The notes below the pieces were generated by a model, which saw only the letters and a program-made list of their open reading frames with translations, was not told the origin of the DNA and did not search any database. Shown piece by piece: positions 18,860-30,373 of a stretch of 64,000 nucleotides of DNA (position 1 is the stretch's first letter; each line of letters begins with the position of its first letter). Made by a program: the position numbers and the translations under genes. Source of the stretch: Streptosporangiaceae bacterium (GTDB lineage Bacteria; Actinomycetota; Actinomycetes; Streptosporangiales; Streptosporangiaceae); the NCBI GenBank assembly GCA_019239975.1, contig JAFAZE010000035.1, forward strand, positions 1 through 64,000, in the 5' to 3' direction.

Positions 18860-19624
18860 TCAGGCGTTCTCGCGGAGAAAGACGCGCGAGCCAAGCCAGA
18901 GGAACATCGCCGCCATGCCGGCGGCGACCGCGATGCCCTCCACCATGATCGTGTTGAAGTAATGCCCCTGGAACGCCTCGCGCATCGCGTCGATGATGTA
19001 GCGGAACGGGCTGATCCGCGCGATGCCCTGCAGCCAGCCGGGTCCCAGGGTCATCGGCAGCATGATCCCCGACAGCAGCATGAGCGGCACGACGATCGTG
19101 TTGACCATCGGGGCGAACGCGTCCTCGCTCTTGGTCAGCAGCCCCGTCGCGTAGGACACGGATGCCAGGCCGACCGCGACGAGGACGATGAAGCCGAAGC
19201 TGATCAGGATGGCGCCGAGCTGCGCCCGCAGGCCAAACGCCAGGCCGGCCAGGACAAGTACCAGCGCCTGGACGACGAGCGTGACGACGTCGCGCAGCAC
19301 CCGGCCGGCCATGATCGCGAGCCTGCTCACCGGCGTGACCCGGAACCGCTCGATCACGCCGGACCGCCAGTCGGCGATGATGGTGAACCCGACAAACGTC
19401 GATCCGAACAACCCAAGCTGGATGAGCAGCCCAGGCACGAAGAACTTGTAGGCGTTGCCCGCAGGGACGCCCAGCGAGCTGGCTGGCAGCCTGGTCAGCA
19501 GCGGGCCGAAGAGGGCGAGGTAGAGGATCGGCTGCGTCAAGCCGATGATGACCCACGCGGGGTTGCGCAGCGCCAGCTTCTCCTGGCGGCGGAAGATCAC
19601 CATGGTGTCGCGGAGAAAGGACAT
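18860..19624 (-). CDS. ABC-2 type exporter permease (DrrB-like)
   Basis: 254 aa with six predicted membrane helices and the ABC-2 permease pattern 'SPFRYIIDAMREAFQG' near the C-terminus, typical of DrrB/NodJ-type drug exporters. It should form the membrane channel powered by the ATPase encoded 6 bp upstream. The substrate is not deducible. The PadR regulator upstream suggests induction by a small toxic compound. Confidence 0.9.
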   Translation of the reverse strand: MSFLRDTMVIFRRQEKLALRNPAWVIIGLTQPILYLALFGPLLTRLPASSLGVPAGNAYKFFVPGLLIQLGLFGSTFVGFTIIADWRSGVIERFRVTPVSRLAIMAGRVLRDVVTLVVQALVLVLAGLAFGLRAQLGAILISFGFIVLVAVGLASVSYATGLLTKSEDAFAPMVNTIVVPLMLLSGIMLPMTLGPGWLQGIARISPFRYIIDAMREAFQGHYFNTIMVEGIAVAAGMAAMFLWLGSRVFLRENA

Positions 19625-19630
19625 CTCGGG

Positions 19631-20698
19631 CTACTCCTTCGTGGCGGTACCGGCCGGGACGGCATCTTCCTGGGCTGCGGATCGCCGTTCCCGCGGGGGA
19701 GCCGCCGCGTCTTCCGGCCGGTCGTTCGGCGCGTCGTCCCGCAGCGAGCGCCCGGTCAGGGTCAGGAACACGTCGTCGAGGGTCGGGCGGGACAGGTTGA
19801 TCGAGTGCAGCGTGACGCCGGCCGCGTCGAGCACCCGCAGCAGCAGGGGCAGCGCCTCCTCGCCGTGCTCCACGGTCAGCCGGAGAGTGCCGTCGGCGGA
19901 GGAGATGTCCCGGACGAGCGCCTGCGCGCGGAGCAGCGCGGCGGCATCCGCCGTCGCGCCGGCGTCGACGCTGAGCGACACGACGTCACCGGAGATGCGC
20001 CGCTTGAGCGCGTCGGGAGTGCCCTCGGCCACGATCATCCCGTGATCGATGATGAACACCCGGTCGCACAGGGCGTCCGCCTCCTCCAGGTAGTGGGTGG
20101 TGAGGAAGACCGTGGTGCCGAGATCCGACCGCAGGCCGCGGATGTGATCCCAGAGGTTGCTGCGCGCCTGGGGGTCCAGGCCTGTGGTCGGCTCGTCAAG
20201 GAAGACCAGCCGCGGTTCGTGCACGAGGCCCAGCGCGATCTCCAGGCGGCGCCGCTGGCCGCCGGACAGCGTCTTGACCAGCCGCTGGTCAAGACCGGTC
20301 AGGTCGAGCTGATCGGTGAGCAGCCGCGCGCGCCGTACGGCGTCGTCCCTGCCCATGTGATAGAGCGCCGCCTGGTCGAGCAACTCCTCGCGTACCAGGC
20401 AGGATGGGTCGGTGCCGCCCATGGTGGCGCCGATGGCCTGGGGCACGTAACCAATCCGCCTGCGGACCCCTACCGGGTCCCGGAGCAGGTCAGCGCCGGC
20501 CACCGTCGCGCTGCCCGCGGTGGGCTTCAGCAGCGTGGTCAGCATCCGCAGCGTCGTGGTCTTGCCGGCCCCGTTCGGCCCGAGAAAGCCGACGATCTCC
20601 CCGTCGGCGACGGTGAGATCGACGCCCCGTACGGCCTCCACCGTCCGTTTCCTGCTTGTGAACGTGCGCGCGAGGCCCCGTGCCTCGATGATCGCCAT
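19631..20698 (-). CDS. ABC exporter ATPase (DrrA-like)
   Basis: 355 aa from ATG 20698, chosen because 'gggagg' sits 7 nt upstream and 'MAIIEARGLARTF' is the normal family N-terminus. Walker A 'GPNGAGKT', signature 'LSGGQRRR', Walker B 'LVFLDEPTTGLD' are present. The C-terminal ~90 residues (after residue 245) match the DrrA-type extension. Partner permease follows 6 bp downstream. A PadR-type operator (20873-20888) lies between a candidate -35 and -10 in its promoter region. Confidence 0.93.
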   Translation of the reverse strand: MAIIEARGLARTFTSRKRTVEAVRGVDLTVADGEIVGFLGPNGAGKTTTLRMLTTLLKPTAGSATVAGADLLRDPVGVRRRIGYVPQAIGATMGGTDPSCLVREELLDQAALYHMGRDDAVRRARLLTDQLDLTGLDQRLVKTLSGGQRRRLEIALGLVHEPRLVFLDEPTTGLDPQARSNLWDHIRGLRSDLGTTVFLTTHYLEEADALCDRVFIIDHGMIVAEGTPDALKRRISGDVVSLSVDAGATADAAALLRAQALVRDISSADGTLRLTVEHGEEALPLLLRVLDAAGVTLHSINLSRPTLDDVFLTLTGRSLRDDAPNDRPEDAAAPPRERRSAAQEDAVPAGTATKE

Positions 20699-20868
20699 GT
20701 CCCTGCCTCCCGTCGAGGGGCGGCCGCCCCAATTTCCCGGCCGAGCATAGCCATCGCGTTTCTCGTGTCCAGGGCGGCCAATGAAGATTTTTGTCAAGAC
20801 CAGGCGGCCCGGTCCTCTTGCCGGGTGCCCCGCCCGCCGGCGTCTTGCCGGGCGTCCCCACCAGCATC

Positions 20869-20898
20869 ATTGTTGAGTAATATCTCAAGCCGAGTCAA
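20869..20898 (-). promoter_or_regulatory. drrAB promoter with PadR operator 2
   Basis: On the minus strand TTGACT (20898-20893) is followed after 18 bp by AACAAT (20874-20869). The dyad TTGAG-N6-CTCAA (20873-20888) fills the spacer. It shares the (A/T)TGAG-N6-CTCA(A/T) layout with the dyad in the PadR gene's own promoter, so repression of the exporter by PadR is likely. Confidence 0.6.
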
Positions 20899-20902
20899 GT
20901 AA

Positions 20903-21466
20903 TTACGCATCATTGGCCCCATCCTCCGGCGCGCCGCAGGCGTTGCCGAGCTCGTCGTGCCACCGGATCTCGGTCTCGAGATGCATGACTCCGCGCTGCA
21001 TCACCGCGGCGGCGGCCGGGCCGATATAGCCCTTTGCCAGCAGGCGCTCGCGCTCGGTCCTTAGTTCCTGCGCCGAGATCGCGAGCCTATTGCGGCGCGC
21101 GCGCAGCGCGTCCCGCATCTCGTCGCGATCGGCTCCCTCGAAGGCGAATGTCAGCGCCACCCCCAGCGGGTCCGGCCCGGTAATCATCGACTTGATCGCA
21201 CGTTCCCGCAGTGTTGCCAGCTCCAGCCCGCCCGCATCCGTGATGCGGTACACGGTCCGCGCGGGCCGCCGCCCGACCCGCTCGGTCCGCACCGGCTCGA
21301 CCAGCCCCTCACCCTCCATGATGCGGAGTTCCCGGTACAGCGCCCCGACGCTCACCCCGCCCCACTCGCCCACGTTGGAGACCTCGGCGAGCCGGCGGAT
21401 CTGGTGCCCGTGAGTTGGCCCGTGCGCACTGAGCGTGCCGAGCACCATGAGCCGGGTCAGATTCAC
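20903..21466 (-). CDS. PadR family transcriptional regulator
   Basis: 187 aa. The N-terminal winged helix has the PadR pattern 'GPTHGHQIRRLAE' and 'SVGALYRELRIMEGEGLV'; the C-terminal half is the helical Vir dimerisation region (subfamily with long C-terminal helices). It lies directly upstream of the drrAB-like exporter and presumably represses it until a ligand binds. The start is GTG 21466 with no ribosome site; the promoter -10 ends 6 nt before it, so the mRNA is probably leaderless. Confidence 0.9.
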   Translation of the reverse strand: MNLTRLMVLGTLSAHGPTHGHQIRRLAEVSNVGEWGGVSVGALYRELRIMEGEGLVEPVRTERVGRRPARTVYRITDAGGLELATLRERAIKSMITGPDPLGVALTFAFEGADRDEMRDALRARRNRLAISAQELRTERERLLAKGYIGPAAAAVMQRGVMHLETEIRWHDELGNACGAPEDGANDA

Positions 21467-21502
21467 GAGATTAGTATCATGAGACTAATCTCATGATGTC
21501 AA
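21467..21502 (-). promoter_or_regulatory. Autoregulated leaderless PadR promoter with operator 1
   Basis: On the minus strand: perfect TTGACA (21502-21497), 18-bp spacer, GATACT (21478-21473), then 6 nt to the GTG start. The spacer and -10 are covered by two overlapping perfect dyads: atcatgag-N6-ctcatgat (21476-21497) and gagattagt-N8-actaatctc (21467-21492). The core ATGAG-N6-CTCAT recurs as TTGAG-N6-CTCAA in front of the exporter genes. Confidence 0.75.
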
Positions 21503-21529
21503 CCCCTTTTTGCCCAAGCGGCCCCTCAA

Positions 21530-22190
21530 CGGCCGTGGACCTGCAGCCGCACGGACCCGCAGCCGCCGCGGACCTGCAGCCGCCGCGGACCCGCAGTCGC
21601 TGCGGACCCGCAGCCGCCGCGGACCCGCAAATGCCCTGGACCCGGCAGATGCCTCTGGACGCGCAGATGCCCGTAGACTCGCGGACGCCCTGGACGCGCA
21701 GTCGCCCGTAGACTCGCGGACGCCCTGGACGCGCAGTCGCCCGCGGTCGCCCGTAGGCCCAGGCAATCGCCCGCAACCGCCGCATTCTCGTTTTTGCGTG
21801 CGAAACTGTTCGGCTTTCCGAACACAACAACACTCAATAGCAGGACAACACGCAATAACGGCGCTGGCCGCGCCGAGGTGGGACAGCGGGGACAGTGCAC
21901 CGGCGGACGGGGCAGGTGGGATTGGCAGACTGGGACGGTGGGTGAGCTGGGGGACGGCGCGCCAGGGCTGGGGACAGCGGGTGAGCTGGGGGGCGGTCCA
22001 GTTGGGACGGAGGTGAGCTGGGGACGCGGGCCAGCTGGGAACGGCTCGCCTGGCGGGGATGGGGGTGAGCTGGGACGCGGGCCAGCTGGGAACGGCGCGC
22101 CAGGCGGGGGCGGGGACGAGCTGGGGACAGCGGGTGAGTTGGGAACGGCGGGTGGGCTGGGGACAGCGGGTGCTGGGACGGCGGGGTTGG
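21530..22190. repeat. Two adjacent low-complexity tandem-repeat tracts
   Basis: No credible gene between the PadR promoter and the RecB-like gene. 21540-21640 repeats an ~18-bp unit (gcggacccgcagccgcc). 21661-21745 is a 35-bp unit repeated about 2.5 times (starts 21661, 21696, 21731). 21880-22190 is a G-rich plus-strand tract with repeated gggacagcgggtgagctg and gggccagctgggaacggc units. All frames read as repetitive peptides, so I call no coding sequence. Confidence 0.75.
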
Positions 22191-23054
<864 letters not shown>

Positions 23055-23150
23055 ACCGCAACCGTATGGCAGGGCACCGACAATCCGCAGTATTACCCGG
23101 GGCGTGGCGGCCGGGTCCGTGCAGCCGCAGTTGCACGTAGCATCGGTGAT

Positions 23151-24293
23151 GTGGCAAGCAGCGGTGAGCAGGAGCCAGACAAGCGCCCGGGGCGGGAAGC
23201 CGGGTCGGGGATCATCGTGGCGCGGCCGTTTGGTATCCCGGTGTACATCTCGCCGTACTGGTTCGTCATCGCCGGCGTGTTCATCGTCATCTACGCCAAC
23301 GACCTCGCGTCAACGCTCCACGGCGGTATCAGGTTCGTGGTCGCCGCCGCGTTCGTGGTGCTGCTCTACCTGTCGGTTCTCGTCCACGAGCTCAGCCACT
23401 CCGTGGTCGCGCGGGGTTACGGGCTGCCGGTTCGGCGCATCCTGCTCTACCCGCTCGGCGGCGTGTCCGAGATCGACCGCGAGCCGCAGACGCCCGCGCG
23501 CGAGTTCCTGGTGTCGGCCGCGGGGCCTGCGCTCTCGCTCGCGCTCGGCGCCGCCGGGTGGGGGCTGACCAAGGTCGTCGCCACGGGAACCATCCCGTGG
23601 ACGCTGGTCAGGCAGCTGATGGTCGCCAACATCATCGTCGGGATCTTCAACCTGCTGCCCGGGCTGCCGCTGGACGGCGGCCGGATGCTGCGCGCCGGAG
23701 TGTGGAAGCTGACCGGCCGGCCGGGCACCGCCACGATCGCCGCCGCGTGGGCCGGCCGCATCCTCGCCCTCGGCCTGCTGGTCCTGCCGTTCTACACCGG
23801 CGCGCTGTCCGGCGGTGACCTGGTCAGCACGCTGTGGGTGGTCGTGATCGCCGCCTTCATGTGGGTCGGCGCGGGGCAGGCCATCCGCGCCACCAGGTTC
23901 CGCGAGCGGCTGCCCCAGCTGCAGGCGCGGAAGCTGGCACGGAAGGCGATCTCGGTGCCAGCCAGCCTGCCCCTCGCCGAGGCGGTCCGCCGTGCCGACG
24001 AGTCGCGCGCGCGGGCCCTGGTCATCGTGGACCACGACAGCAAGCCCATCGCGATCGTCAACGAGTCCGCCGTGCAGGCCACCCCGCCGCAGCGTCGGCC
24101 GTGGATCGAGGCAGGCACTCTGGCCAGGACGATCGAGCCGGGCCTGGTGCTGCCCGCGGATCTGTCCGGGATGGCGCTGCTTGACGCCGTCCGGCGCTCA
24201 CCGGCCACCGAGTACCTGCTCGTGGAGCCGTCCGGGCAGGTGTACGGGGTGCTCGCGGCGCGCGATCTCGACGCGCAGTTCGCTGGCGTGTGA
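23151..24293 (+). CDS. Site-2 protease family (M50) membrane metalloprotease with CBS region
   Basis: 380 aa from GTG 23151. A six-helix membrane core carries the zinc motif HELSH (HExxH) and the distal 'LPGLPLDGGRML' motif supplying the third ligand. The C-terminal ~130 residues form a CBS-pair-like domain ('RALVIVDHDSKPIAIV'). The family cleaves transmembrane helices of regulators such as anti-sigma factors; the target here is unknown. The gene diverges from the RecB-like gene with a shared ~100-bp promoter region. Confidence 0.9.
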   Translation: MASSGEQEPDKRPGREAGSGIIVARPFGIPVYISPYWFVIAGVFIVIYANDLASTLHGGIRFVVAAAFVVLLYLSVLVHELSHSVVARGYGLPVRRILLYPLGGVSEIDREPQTPAREFLVSAAGPALSLALGAAGWGLTKVVATGTIPWTLVRQLMVANIIVGIFNLLPGLPLDGGRMLRAGVWKLTGRPGTATIAAAWAGRILALGLLVLPFYTGALSGGDLVSTLWVVVIAAFMWVGAGQAIRATRFRERLPQLQARKLARKAISVPASLPLAEAVRRADESRARALVIVDHDSKPIAIVNESAVQATPPQRRPWIEAGTLARTIEPGLVLPADLSGMALLDAVRRSPATEYLLVEPSGQVYGVLAARDLDAQFAGV

Positions 24294-25232
<939 letters not shown>

Positions 25233-25252
25233 CGGTGATATAGGGCTCTTGT

Positions 25253-25268
25253 GCCGGAAGGTTCCGGC
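25253..25268. terminator. Short palindrome after trmI
   Basis: gccggaa-gg-ttccggc, 7-bp perfect arms, 20 bp after the trmI stop and just before the putative arc promoter. It may end trmI transcription or be an operator; the short loop makes an RNA hairpin less likely. Confidence 0.4.
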
Positions 25269-25292
25269 GCGGGAACAATGCAGGCAAGGCGC

Positions 25293-25319
25293 GGGAACAA
25301 TGCAAGACAGCGCCGAGTT
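25293..25319 (+). promoter_or_regulatory. SigR-type promoter candidate of the proteasome operon
   Basis: GGGAAC (25293-25298), exactly 18 bp, then GTT (25317-25319). This fits the SigR/SigH consensus GGGAAT-N18-GTT with one mismatch. It lies 65 bp before the arc start. A second GGGAAC sits at 25271 because a 17-bp sequence (ggcgcgggaacaatgca) is repeated with a 22-bp period, but that copy lacks a correctly spaced GTT. Confidence 0.5.
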
Positions 25320-25383
25320 GGGTGTGACAGGTTAGGGAAGACCCACAAGGTAGGGTCGTACTAGATCAGCTCCCCGGGAGGAA

Positions 25384-27183
25384 GTGAGGGCCGTGGCAGC
25401 TAGTAGGGACGACAGTGGGCGGGCTTCGCGGCACGAGGATGAGGTGAACAGCCTTACCGCGCAGATCTCCTTTCTTGACGAGGAGATCGCCGTGCTGCGC
25501 AGGAGGCTCGCTGACTCGCCGCGCCAGGTCCGGCTGCTTGAGGAGAGGCTCCGCGAGACCGAGACCAGCCTGACCGCGGTCACCGGGCAGAACGAGCGGC
25601 TCGCTGCCACGCTGCGTGAGGCGCGGGACCAGATCGTGGCCCTGAAGGAGGAGGTCGACCGGCTGGCGCAGCCGCCGTCCGGCTTCGGCGTGTTCCTGCA
25701 GCCGTGCGATGAGAACACCGCTGACGTGTTCACCGGCGGCCGCAAGATGCGGGTGAACGTCAGCCCGAACGTCGACCTCGACGAGCTGCGGCCCGGCCAG
25801 GAAGTCGTACTGAACGAGGCGCTCAACGTCGTCATAGCCCAGGGCTACGAGACGGCCGGCGAGGTCGTCATGCTCAAGGAACTGCTGGCCGACGGGGAAC
25901 GGGCGCTGGTCATCTCCCACGCGGACGAGGAGCGGGTGGTCCGGCTCGCCGAGCCGCTGCTGCACGAGACGCTGCGCGGCGGCGACTCGCTGCTGCTCGA
26001 GCCGCGGTCCGGGTACGTCTACGAGCGGATCCCCAAGGCCGAGGTCGAGGAGCTGATCCTGGAGGAAGTCCCGGACATCTCCTACAGGGACATCGGCGGT
26101 CTGGCCCCGCAGATCGAGCAGATCCGGGACGCGATCGAGCTGCCCTACCTGCACGCGGACCTGTTCCGCGAGCACCAGCTCAAGCCGCCGAAGGGCGTGC
26201 TGCTGTACGGGCCGCCCGGCTGCGGGAAGACGCTGATCGCCAAGGCGGTAGCGAACTCGCTGGCCAAGCAGGTCGCGGCCAAGACCGCCGAGATCAGCGC
26301 CGAGGACGGCAAGAAGGTCGAGGGCAAGAGCTTCTTCCTGAACATCAAGGGGCCGGAGCTGCTGAACAAGTACGTCGGCGAGACCGAGCGGCACATCCGG
26401 CTCGTCTTCCAGCGGGCCAGGGAGAAGGCCAGCGAGGGCATGCCGGTGATCGTGTTCTTCGACGAGATGGACTCGATCTTCCGCACCCGCGGCTCGGGCG
26501 TGTCCTCGGACGTGGAGAACACGATCGTCCCGCAGCTGCTGAGCGAGATCGACGGCGTGGAGGGGCTGGAGAACGTCATCGTCATCGGCGCCTCCAACCG
26601 CGAGGACATGATCGACCCGGCGATCCTGCGGCCCGGCCGGCTGGACGTCAAGATCAAGATCGAGCGGCCGGACGCCGAGGCGGCGAAGGACATTTTCTCC
26701 AAGTACGTGCTCACCGCGCTTCCGCTGCACCCCGATGACATGAAAGAGCACGGCGGCTCCCCCGAGGCGACCGTGGACGCGATGATCCAGCGGGTCGTCG
26801 AGCGGATGTACACCGAGTCCGAGGAGAACCGGTTCCTGGAGGTCACGTACGCGAACGGGGACAAAGAGGTCCTGTACTTCAAGGACTTCAACTCCGGCGC
26901 CATGATCGAGAACATCGTGGCCCGCGCCAAGAAGATGGCGATCAAGGAGTTCCTGGAGACCGGGCAGAAGGGCCTGCGGGTGGCCCACCTGCTGGCCTCG
27001 TGCGTCGATGAGTTCAGCGAGAACGAGGACCTGCCCAACACCACCAACCCGGACGACTGGGCGCGTATCTCCGGCAAGAAGGGCGAGCGCATCGTCTACA
27101 TCAGGACCCTGGTCTCCGGCAAGACCGGCACGGAGGCGGGCCGTTCGATCGACACCGTTGCGAATACCGGTCAGTACCTCTGA
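25384..27183 (+). CDS. arc: Proteasome-associated AAA ATPase (ARC/Mpa)
   Basis: 599 aa. N-terminal coiled coil (about 18-95), which recruits pupylated proteins. Two OB folds follow (about 96-225), then an AAA domain with Walker A GPPGCGKT (276-283), Walker B '[10 protein letters not shown]' and a sensor region '[11 protein letters not shown]'. The protein ends in Gln-Tyr-Leu, the C-terminal motif that docks into the proteasome alpha ring. As a hexamer it unfolds Pup-tagged proteins and feeds them to PrcBA. GTG start after 'gggaggaa'. First gene of arc-dop-pup-prcB-prcA. Confidence 0.97.
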   Translation: MRAVAASRDDSGRASRHEDEVNSLTAQISFLDEEIAVLRRRLADSPRQVRLLEERLRETETSLTAVTGQNERLAATLREARDQIVALKEEVDRLAQPPSGFGVFLQPCDENTADVFTGGRKMRVNVSPNVDLDELRPGQEVVLNEALNVVIAQGYETAGEVVMLKELLADGERALVISHADEERVVRLAEPLLHETLRGGDSLLLEPRSGYVYERIPKAEVEELILEEVPDISYRDIGGLAPQIEQIRDAIELPYLHADLFREHQLKPPKGVLLYGPPGCGKTLIAKAVANSLAKQVAAKTAEISAEDGKKVEGKSFFLNIKGPELLNKYVGETERHIRLVFQRAREKASEGMPVIVFFDEMDSIFRTRGSGVSSDVENTIVPQLLSEIDGVEGLENVIVIGASNREDMIDPAILRPGRLDVKIKIERPDAEAAKDIFSKYVLTALPLHPDDMKEHGGSPEATVDAMIQRVVERMYTESEENRFLEVTYANGDKEVLYFKDFNSGAMIENIVARAKKMAIKEFLETGQKGLRVAHLLASCVDEFSENEDLPNTTNPDDWARISGKKGERIVYIRTLVSGKTGTEAGRSIDTVANTGQYL

Positions 27184-27238
27184 TGGAGCATGTGTGGCCT
27201 GGCGACGCGTTTGCCCCCCGGCACTAGGCTGCTTAGCT

Positions 27239-28756
27239 ATGAGCGTGCTGCGCGTAATGGGTACCGAGACCGAGTACGGCATCGCCGTGCCAGGGCAACC
27301 GGGTGCCAACGCGATGGTGACTTCGTCTCAGATCGTCAATGCGTATCAGGCGGCCACCGCCGCCCGGGCGCGCCGGGCGCGGTGGGATTTCGAGGAGGAG
27401 AACCCGCTGCGGGACGCACGCGGGTTCGACCTCGCCCGTGAGGCGGCCGACTCCTCGCAGCTCACCGACGAGGATCTCGGTCTGGCGAACGTCATCCTCA
27501 CCAACGGCGCCCGGCTGTACGTCGACCACGCACACCCGGAGTACTCCGCGCCGGAGTGCACCAACCCGCTGTCGGTCGTCATCTGGGACAAGGCCGGCGA
27601 GCGGATCATGGCGGAGGCCGCCGGGCGCGCGGCGACCGTGCCGGGCAGCTCGGGCATACAGCTGTACAAGAACAACACCGACAACAAGGGCGCCTCGTAC
27701 GGGTGCCACGAAAATTACCTGATGCGGCGGGCTACGCCGTTCGCCGACATCGTGCGGTACCTGACCCCGTTCTTCGTCTCCCGCCAGGTGGTCTGCGGTG
27801 CCGGGCGGGTCGGGATCGGCGCGGACGGCAGGGGATCGGGATTCCAGATCAGCCAGCGCGCCGACTTCTTCGAGGTCGAGGTCGGGCTGGAGACCACGCT
27901 GAAGCGCCCGATCATCAACACCAGGGACGAGCCGCACGCGGACCCGGAGAAGTACCGCAGGCTGCACGTGATCATCGGCGACGCGAACATGAGCGAGGTG
28001 GCAACCTACCTGAAGGTCGGCACCACAGCGCTCGTCCTCGCGATGATCGAGGACAAGTTCATCAACGTCGACTTGTCGCTGGAGGCGGCGGTCGCCGACC
28101 TGCGCGCGGTGTCGCACGACCCGTCATGTAAGTATCTGGTTACGCTCCGCGATGGCCGGAAGATGACCGCGGTGCAGCTGCAGACCGAGTACCTCGAGCA
28201 CGCCCGCAAGTACGTGGAGGACAAGTACGGCACCGATGTCGACGACCTGACGACGGACGTGCTTGACCGCTGGGAGTCGATGCTGAACCGGCTGGCCGAC
28301 GACCCGATGCAGCTGTCCAGGGAGCTGGACTGGGTGGCCAAGCTCGAGATCCTGGAGGGTTACCGGACGCGCGACGGCCTGGGCTGGGATCACCCGCGGC
28401 TGCAGCTGGTCGACCTGCAGTACTCCGACGTGCGGCCGGAACGCGGCCTCTACAACCGTCTCGCCGCCCGGGGCCGGATGGTCCGGCTTACCGACGAGGA
28501 CGCCGTGACCTGGGCGATCGACAACCCGCCGGAGGACACCAGGGCGTACTTCCGCGGCCGCTGCCTGCGCCAGTACGCGGACTCGGTGGCGGCCGCGTCC
28601 TGGGATTCGGTCATCTTCGACATACCCGGCCGGGAGTCGCTGCAGCGGGTGCCCACGCTGGAGCCATTGCGCGGCACCCGCGCACACGTCGGCGAGCTGC
28701 TGGACCGCTGCAGGACGGCCGGCGAGCTCGTCGCGGCGCTCACCGGTCAGGACTGA
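27239..28756 (+). CDS. dop: Pup deamidase/depupylase Dop
   Basis: 505 aa. Glutamine-synthetase-like carboxylate-amine fold. The N-terminal '[13 protein letters not shown]' with an insertion before '[17 protein letters not shown]' is the Dop-loop signature that separates Dop from the ligase PafA. Dop removes Pup from substrates and deamidates Pup ending in Gln. The Pup here already ends in Glu, so depupylation should be its main job. Start ATG 27239 has no ribosome site, so a leaderless mRNA or readthrough from arc is possible. Confidence 0.95.
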   Translation: MSVLRVMGTETEYGIAVPGQPGANAMVTSSQIVNAYQAATAARARRARWDFEEENPLRDARGFDLAREAADSSQLTDEDLGLANVILTNGARLYVDHAHPEYSAPECTNPLSVVIWDKAGERIMAEAAGRAATVPGSSGIQLYKNNTDNKGASYGCHENYLMRRATPFADIVRYLTPFFVSRQVVCGAGRVGIGADGRGSGFQISQRADFFEVEVGLETTLKRPIINTRDEPHADPEKYRRLHVIIGDANMSEVATYLKVGTTALVLAMIEDKFINVDLSLEAAVADLRAVSHDPSCKYLVTLRDGRKMTAVQLQTEYLEHARKYVEDKYGTDVDDLTTDVLDRWESMLNRLADDPMQLSRELDWVAKLEILEGYRTRDGLGWDHPRLQLVDLQYSDVRPERGLYNRLAARGRMVRLTDEDAVTWAIDNPPEDTRAYFRGRCLRQYADSVAAASWDSVIFDIPGRESLQRVPTLEPLRGTRAHVGELLDRCRTAGELVAALTGQD

Positions 28757-28988
28757 TCGCTGTCATGTTCACCGGCCGGGACTGATCGCCGTGCGGCACT
28801 GAGTGCCGGGGAGCTCACGGGGCGGGATTCACCGGGCGGGACTCACCTGATGCCGGTCACATCGGTTAGCGTCGTCTACATCGCGAGTTCGTACCGATGC
28901 CGCGTAGCAGGGTTGGACAGGACTGCGACGGGCGACGATAGCGTTGAAGTTGCTGGGGGATCACCCCCGGATCGACGGAGGTACCGAC

Positions 28989-29198
28989 ATGGCAACGAAG
29001 GACACCGGCGGACAGCGGCAGACCACCAGGCGAGCCGAGGAGACCGAGGAGACCGAGGCGCAGTCCGCCGAGGAGGTCAGGGAACGGCACGAGAAGCTGT
29101 CCGACGACGTCGACGCGATCCTCGACGAGATCGACGAGGTTCTCGAGGAGAACGCGGAGGAGTTCGTCAGGTCGTACGTCCAGAAGGGCGGCGAGTAA
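28989..29198 (+). CDS. pup: Prokaryotic ubiquitin-like protein Pup
   Basis: 69 aa from ATG 28989 (ggagg 8 bp upstream). Disordered, highly acidic. The central helix 'RHEKLSDDVDAILDEIDEVL' contacts ARC, and the C-terminus is '...VQKGGE'. The last codon is GAG (Glu) rather than the CAG (Gln) seen in mycobacterial Pup, so it is ready for ligation without deamidation. PafA would join the terminal Glu to substrate lysines; pafA is not in the window. Confidence 0.97.
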   Translation: MATKDTGGQRQTTRRAEETEETEAQSAEEVRERHEKLSDDVDAILDEIDEVLEENAEEFVRSYVQKGGE

Positions 29199-29356
29199 CG
29201 GACGCGCCGATCCGCCGCGCGGGCCTGCGGGTCCGCCGCGTGGGCCTGCGGGCCTGTCGCCCGGTTCGCCGTGAGCGGACGCCGGCCGCGCACATCGCGC
29301 TCCGGCGGCACAGTAGGGTCTGTTCAGGAGATCACTGACACCAAGGGGAGGGCCGC

Positions 29357-30325
29357 GTGAGCGCTTTCTTCAACGGCACTGGACGGCCTGCCGCCCCGGC
29401 CCCCGGACCGGCAGGCCTCCACGGCGGGCCGACGTCCTCGTTCGCGGACTTTCTCGCCTCCTACGCTCCGGGGCTGCTGCCGGGTGCCGCCGGCGCGGCC
29501 GCGGCGGCCGCCGCCGGCCCGGCTCCGGGCGCCGTGAGCGTTCCGGGCGCAGCGGTGCCGGGTGCTGGCTCCGATGTGCTGCGCGAACTGCCGCACGCCA
29601 CCACGATCGTGGCGGCGATCTGCGACCATGGCGTGGTGCTCGCGGGTGACCGGCGGGCCACGGCCGGCTCGATGATCTCCAAGCGCGACGTGGAGAAGGT
29701 GTTCCGCAGCGACGAGTACTCCGCGATCGGCATGGCGGGTGTGGCGAGCGTCGGCCTCGAGTTCATCCGGCTGTTCCAGGTCGAGCTCGAGCACTACGAG
29801 AAGATGGAGGGCCGGTCCCTGTCCCTGGAGGGCAAGGCGAACCGCCTGGGCACCATGATCCGGGGGAACATCGGAGGGGCGATGCAGGGGCTGGTGGTCG
29901 TCCCGATCTTCGCCGGCTACGACGAGGAGAATGACACCGGGCGGATCTTCAGCTACGACGTGGCCGGCGGTCCCTATGAGGAGCACCGGTACCATTCCAT
30001 CGGGTCCGGCTCCGTCTTCGCGCGCGGCTCGCTGAAGAAGCTCTACCGCGACGATATGCCCGTGCAGGACGCCGTGCTCGCCTGCGTGCAGGCGCTGTAC
30101 GACGCGGCCGACGATGACTCGGCCACCGGCGGGCCGGACATCACGCGGCGGATCTTCCCCGTGGTCGCCACGGTTACCGAGGACGGCTTCCGCAAGCTGC
30201 CGGAGACCGAGGCCGCCGAATACAGCCAGCGGGTCATCGAGAGCCGGATGATCTCGCCGGACGGTCCGGCCGCCCCGCTGCTCGCCGGTCAGGAGCGCCC
30301 GGGGCTGGAGTCATCCGCCGAGTAG
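29357..30325 (+). CDS. prcB: 20S proteasome beta subunit
   Basis: 322 aa from GTG 29357 with 'ggggaggg' upstream. Propeptide residues 1-81 contain the conserved '[15 protein letters not shown]' followed by an unusual Ala/Gly/Pro-rich stretch (43-72). The mature chain would begin at T82 ('HA|TTIVA'), the N-terminal nucleophile; partners D ('LAGDRR') and K ('SKRDVEKVF') are present. The residue before the cleavage point is Ala rather than the usual Gly. Proteolytic rings of this subunit sit inside rings of PrcA. Confidence 0.96.
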   Translation: MSAFFNGTGRPAAPAPGPAGLHGGPTSSFADFLASYAPGLLPGAAGAAAAAAAGPAPGAVSVPGAAVPGAGSDVLRELPHATTIVAAICDHGVVLAGDRRATAGSMISKRDVEKVFRSDEYSAIGMAGVASVGLEFIRLFQVELEHYEKMEGRSLSLEGKANRLGTMIRGNIGGAMQGLVVVPIFAGYDEENDTGRIFSYDVAGGPYEEHRYHSIGSGSVFARGSLKKLYRDDMPVQDAVLACVQALYDAADDDSATGGPDITRRIFPVVATVTEDGFRKLPETEAAEYSQRVIESRMISPDGPAAPLLAGQERPGLESSAE

Positions 30326-30373
30326 CCAAGACAAGACCAGAGCAGCACGACCGAAGAGAAGGAAGCTCCTGCG

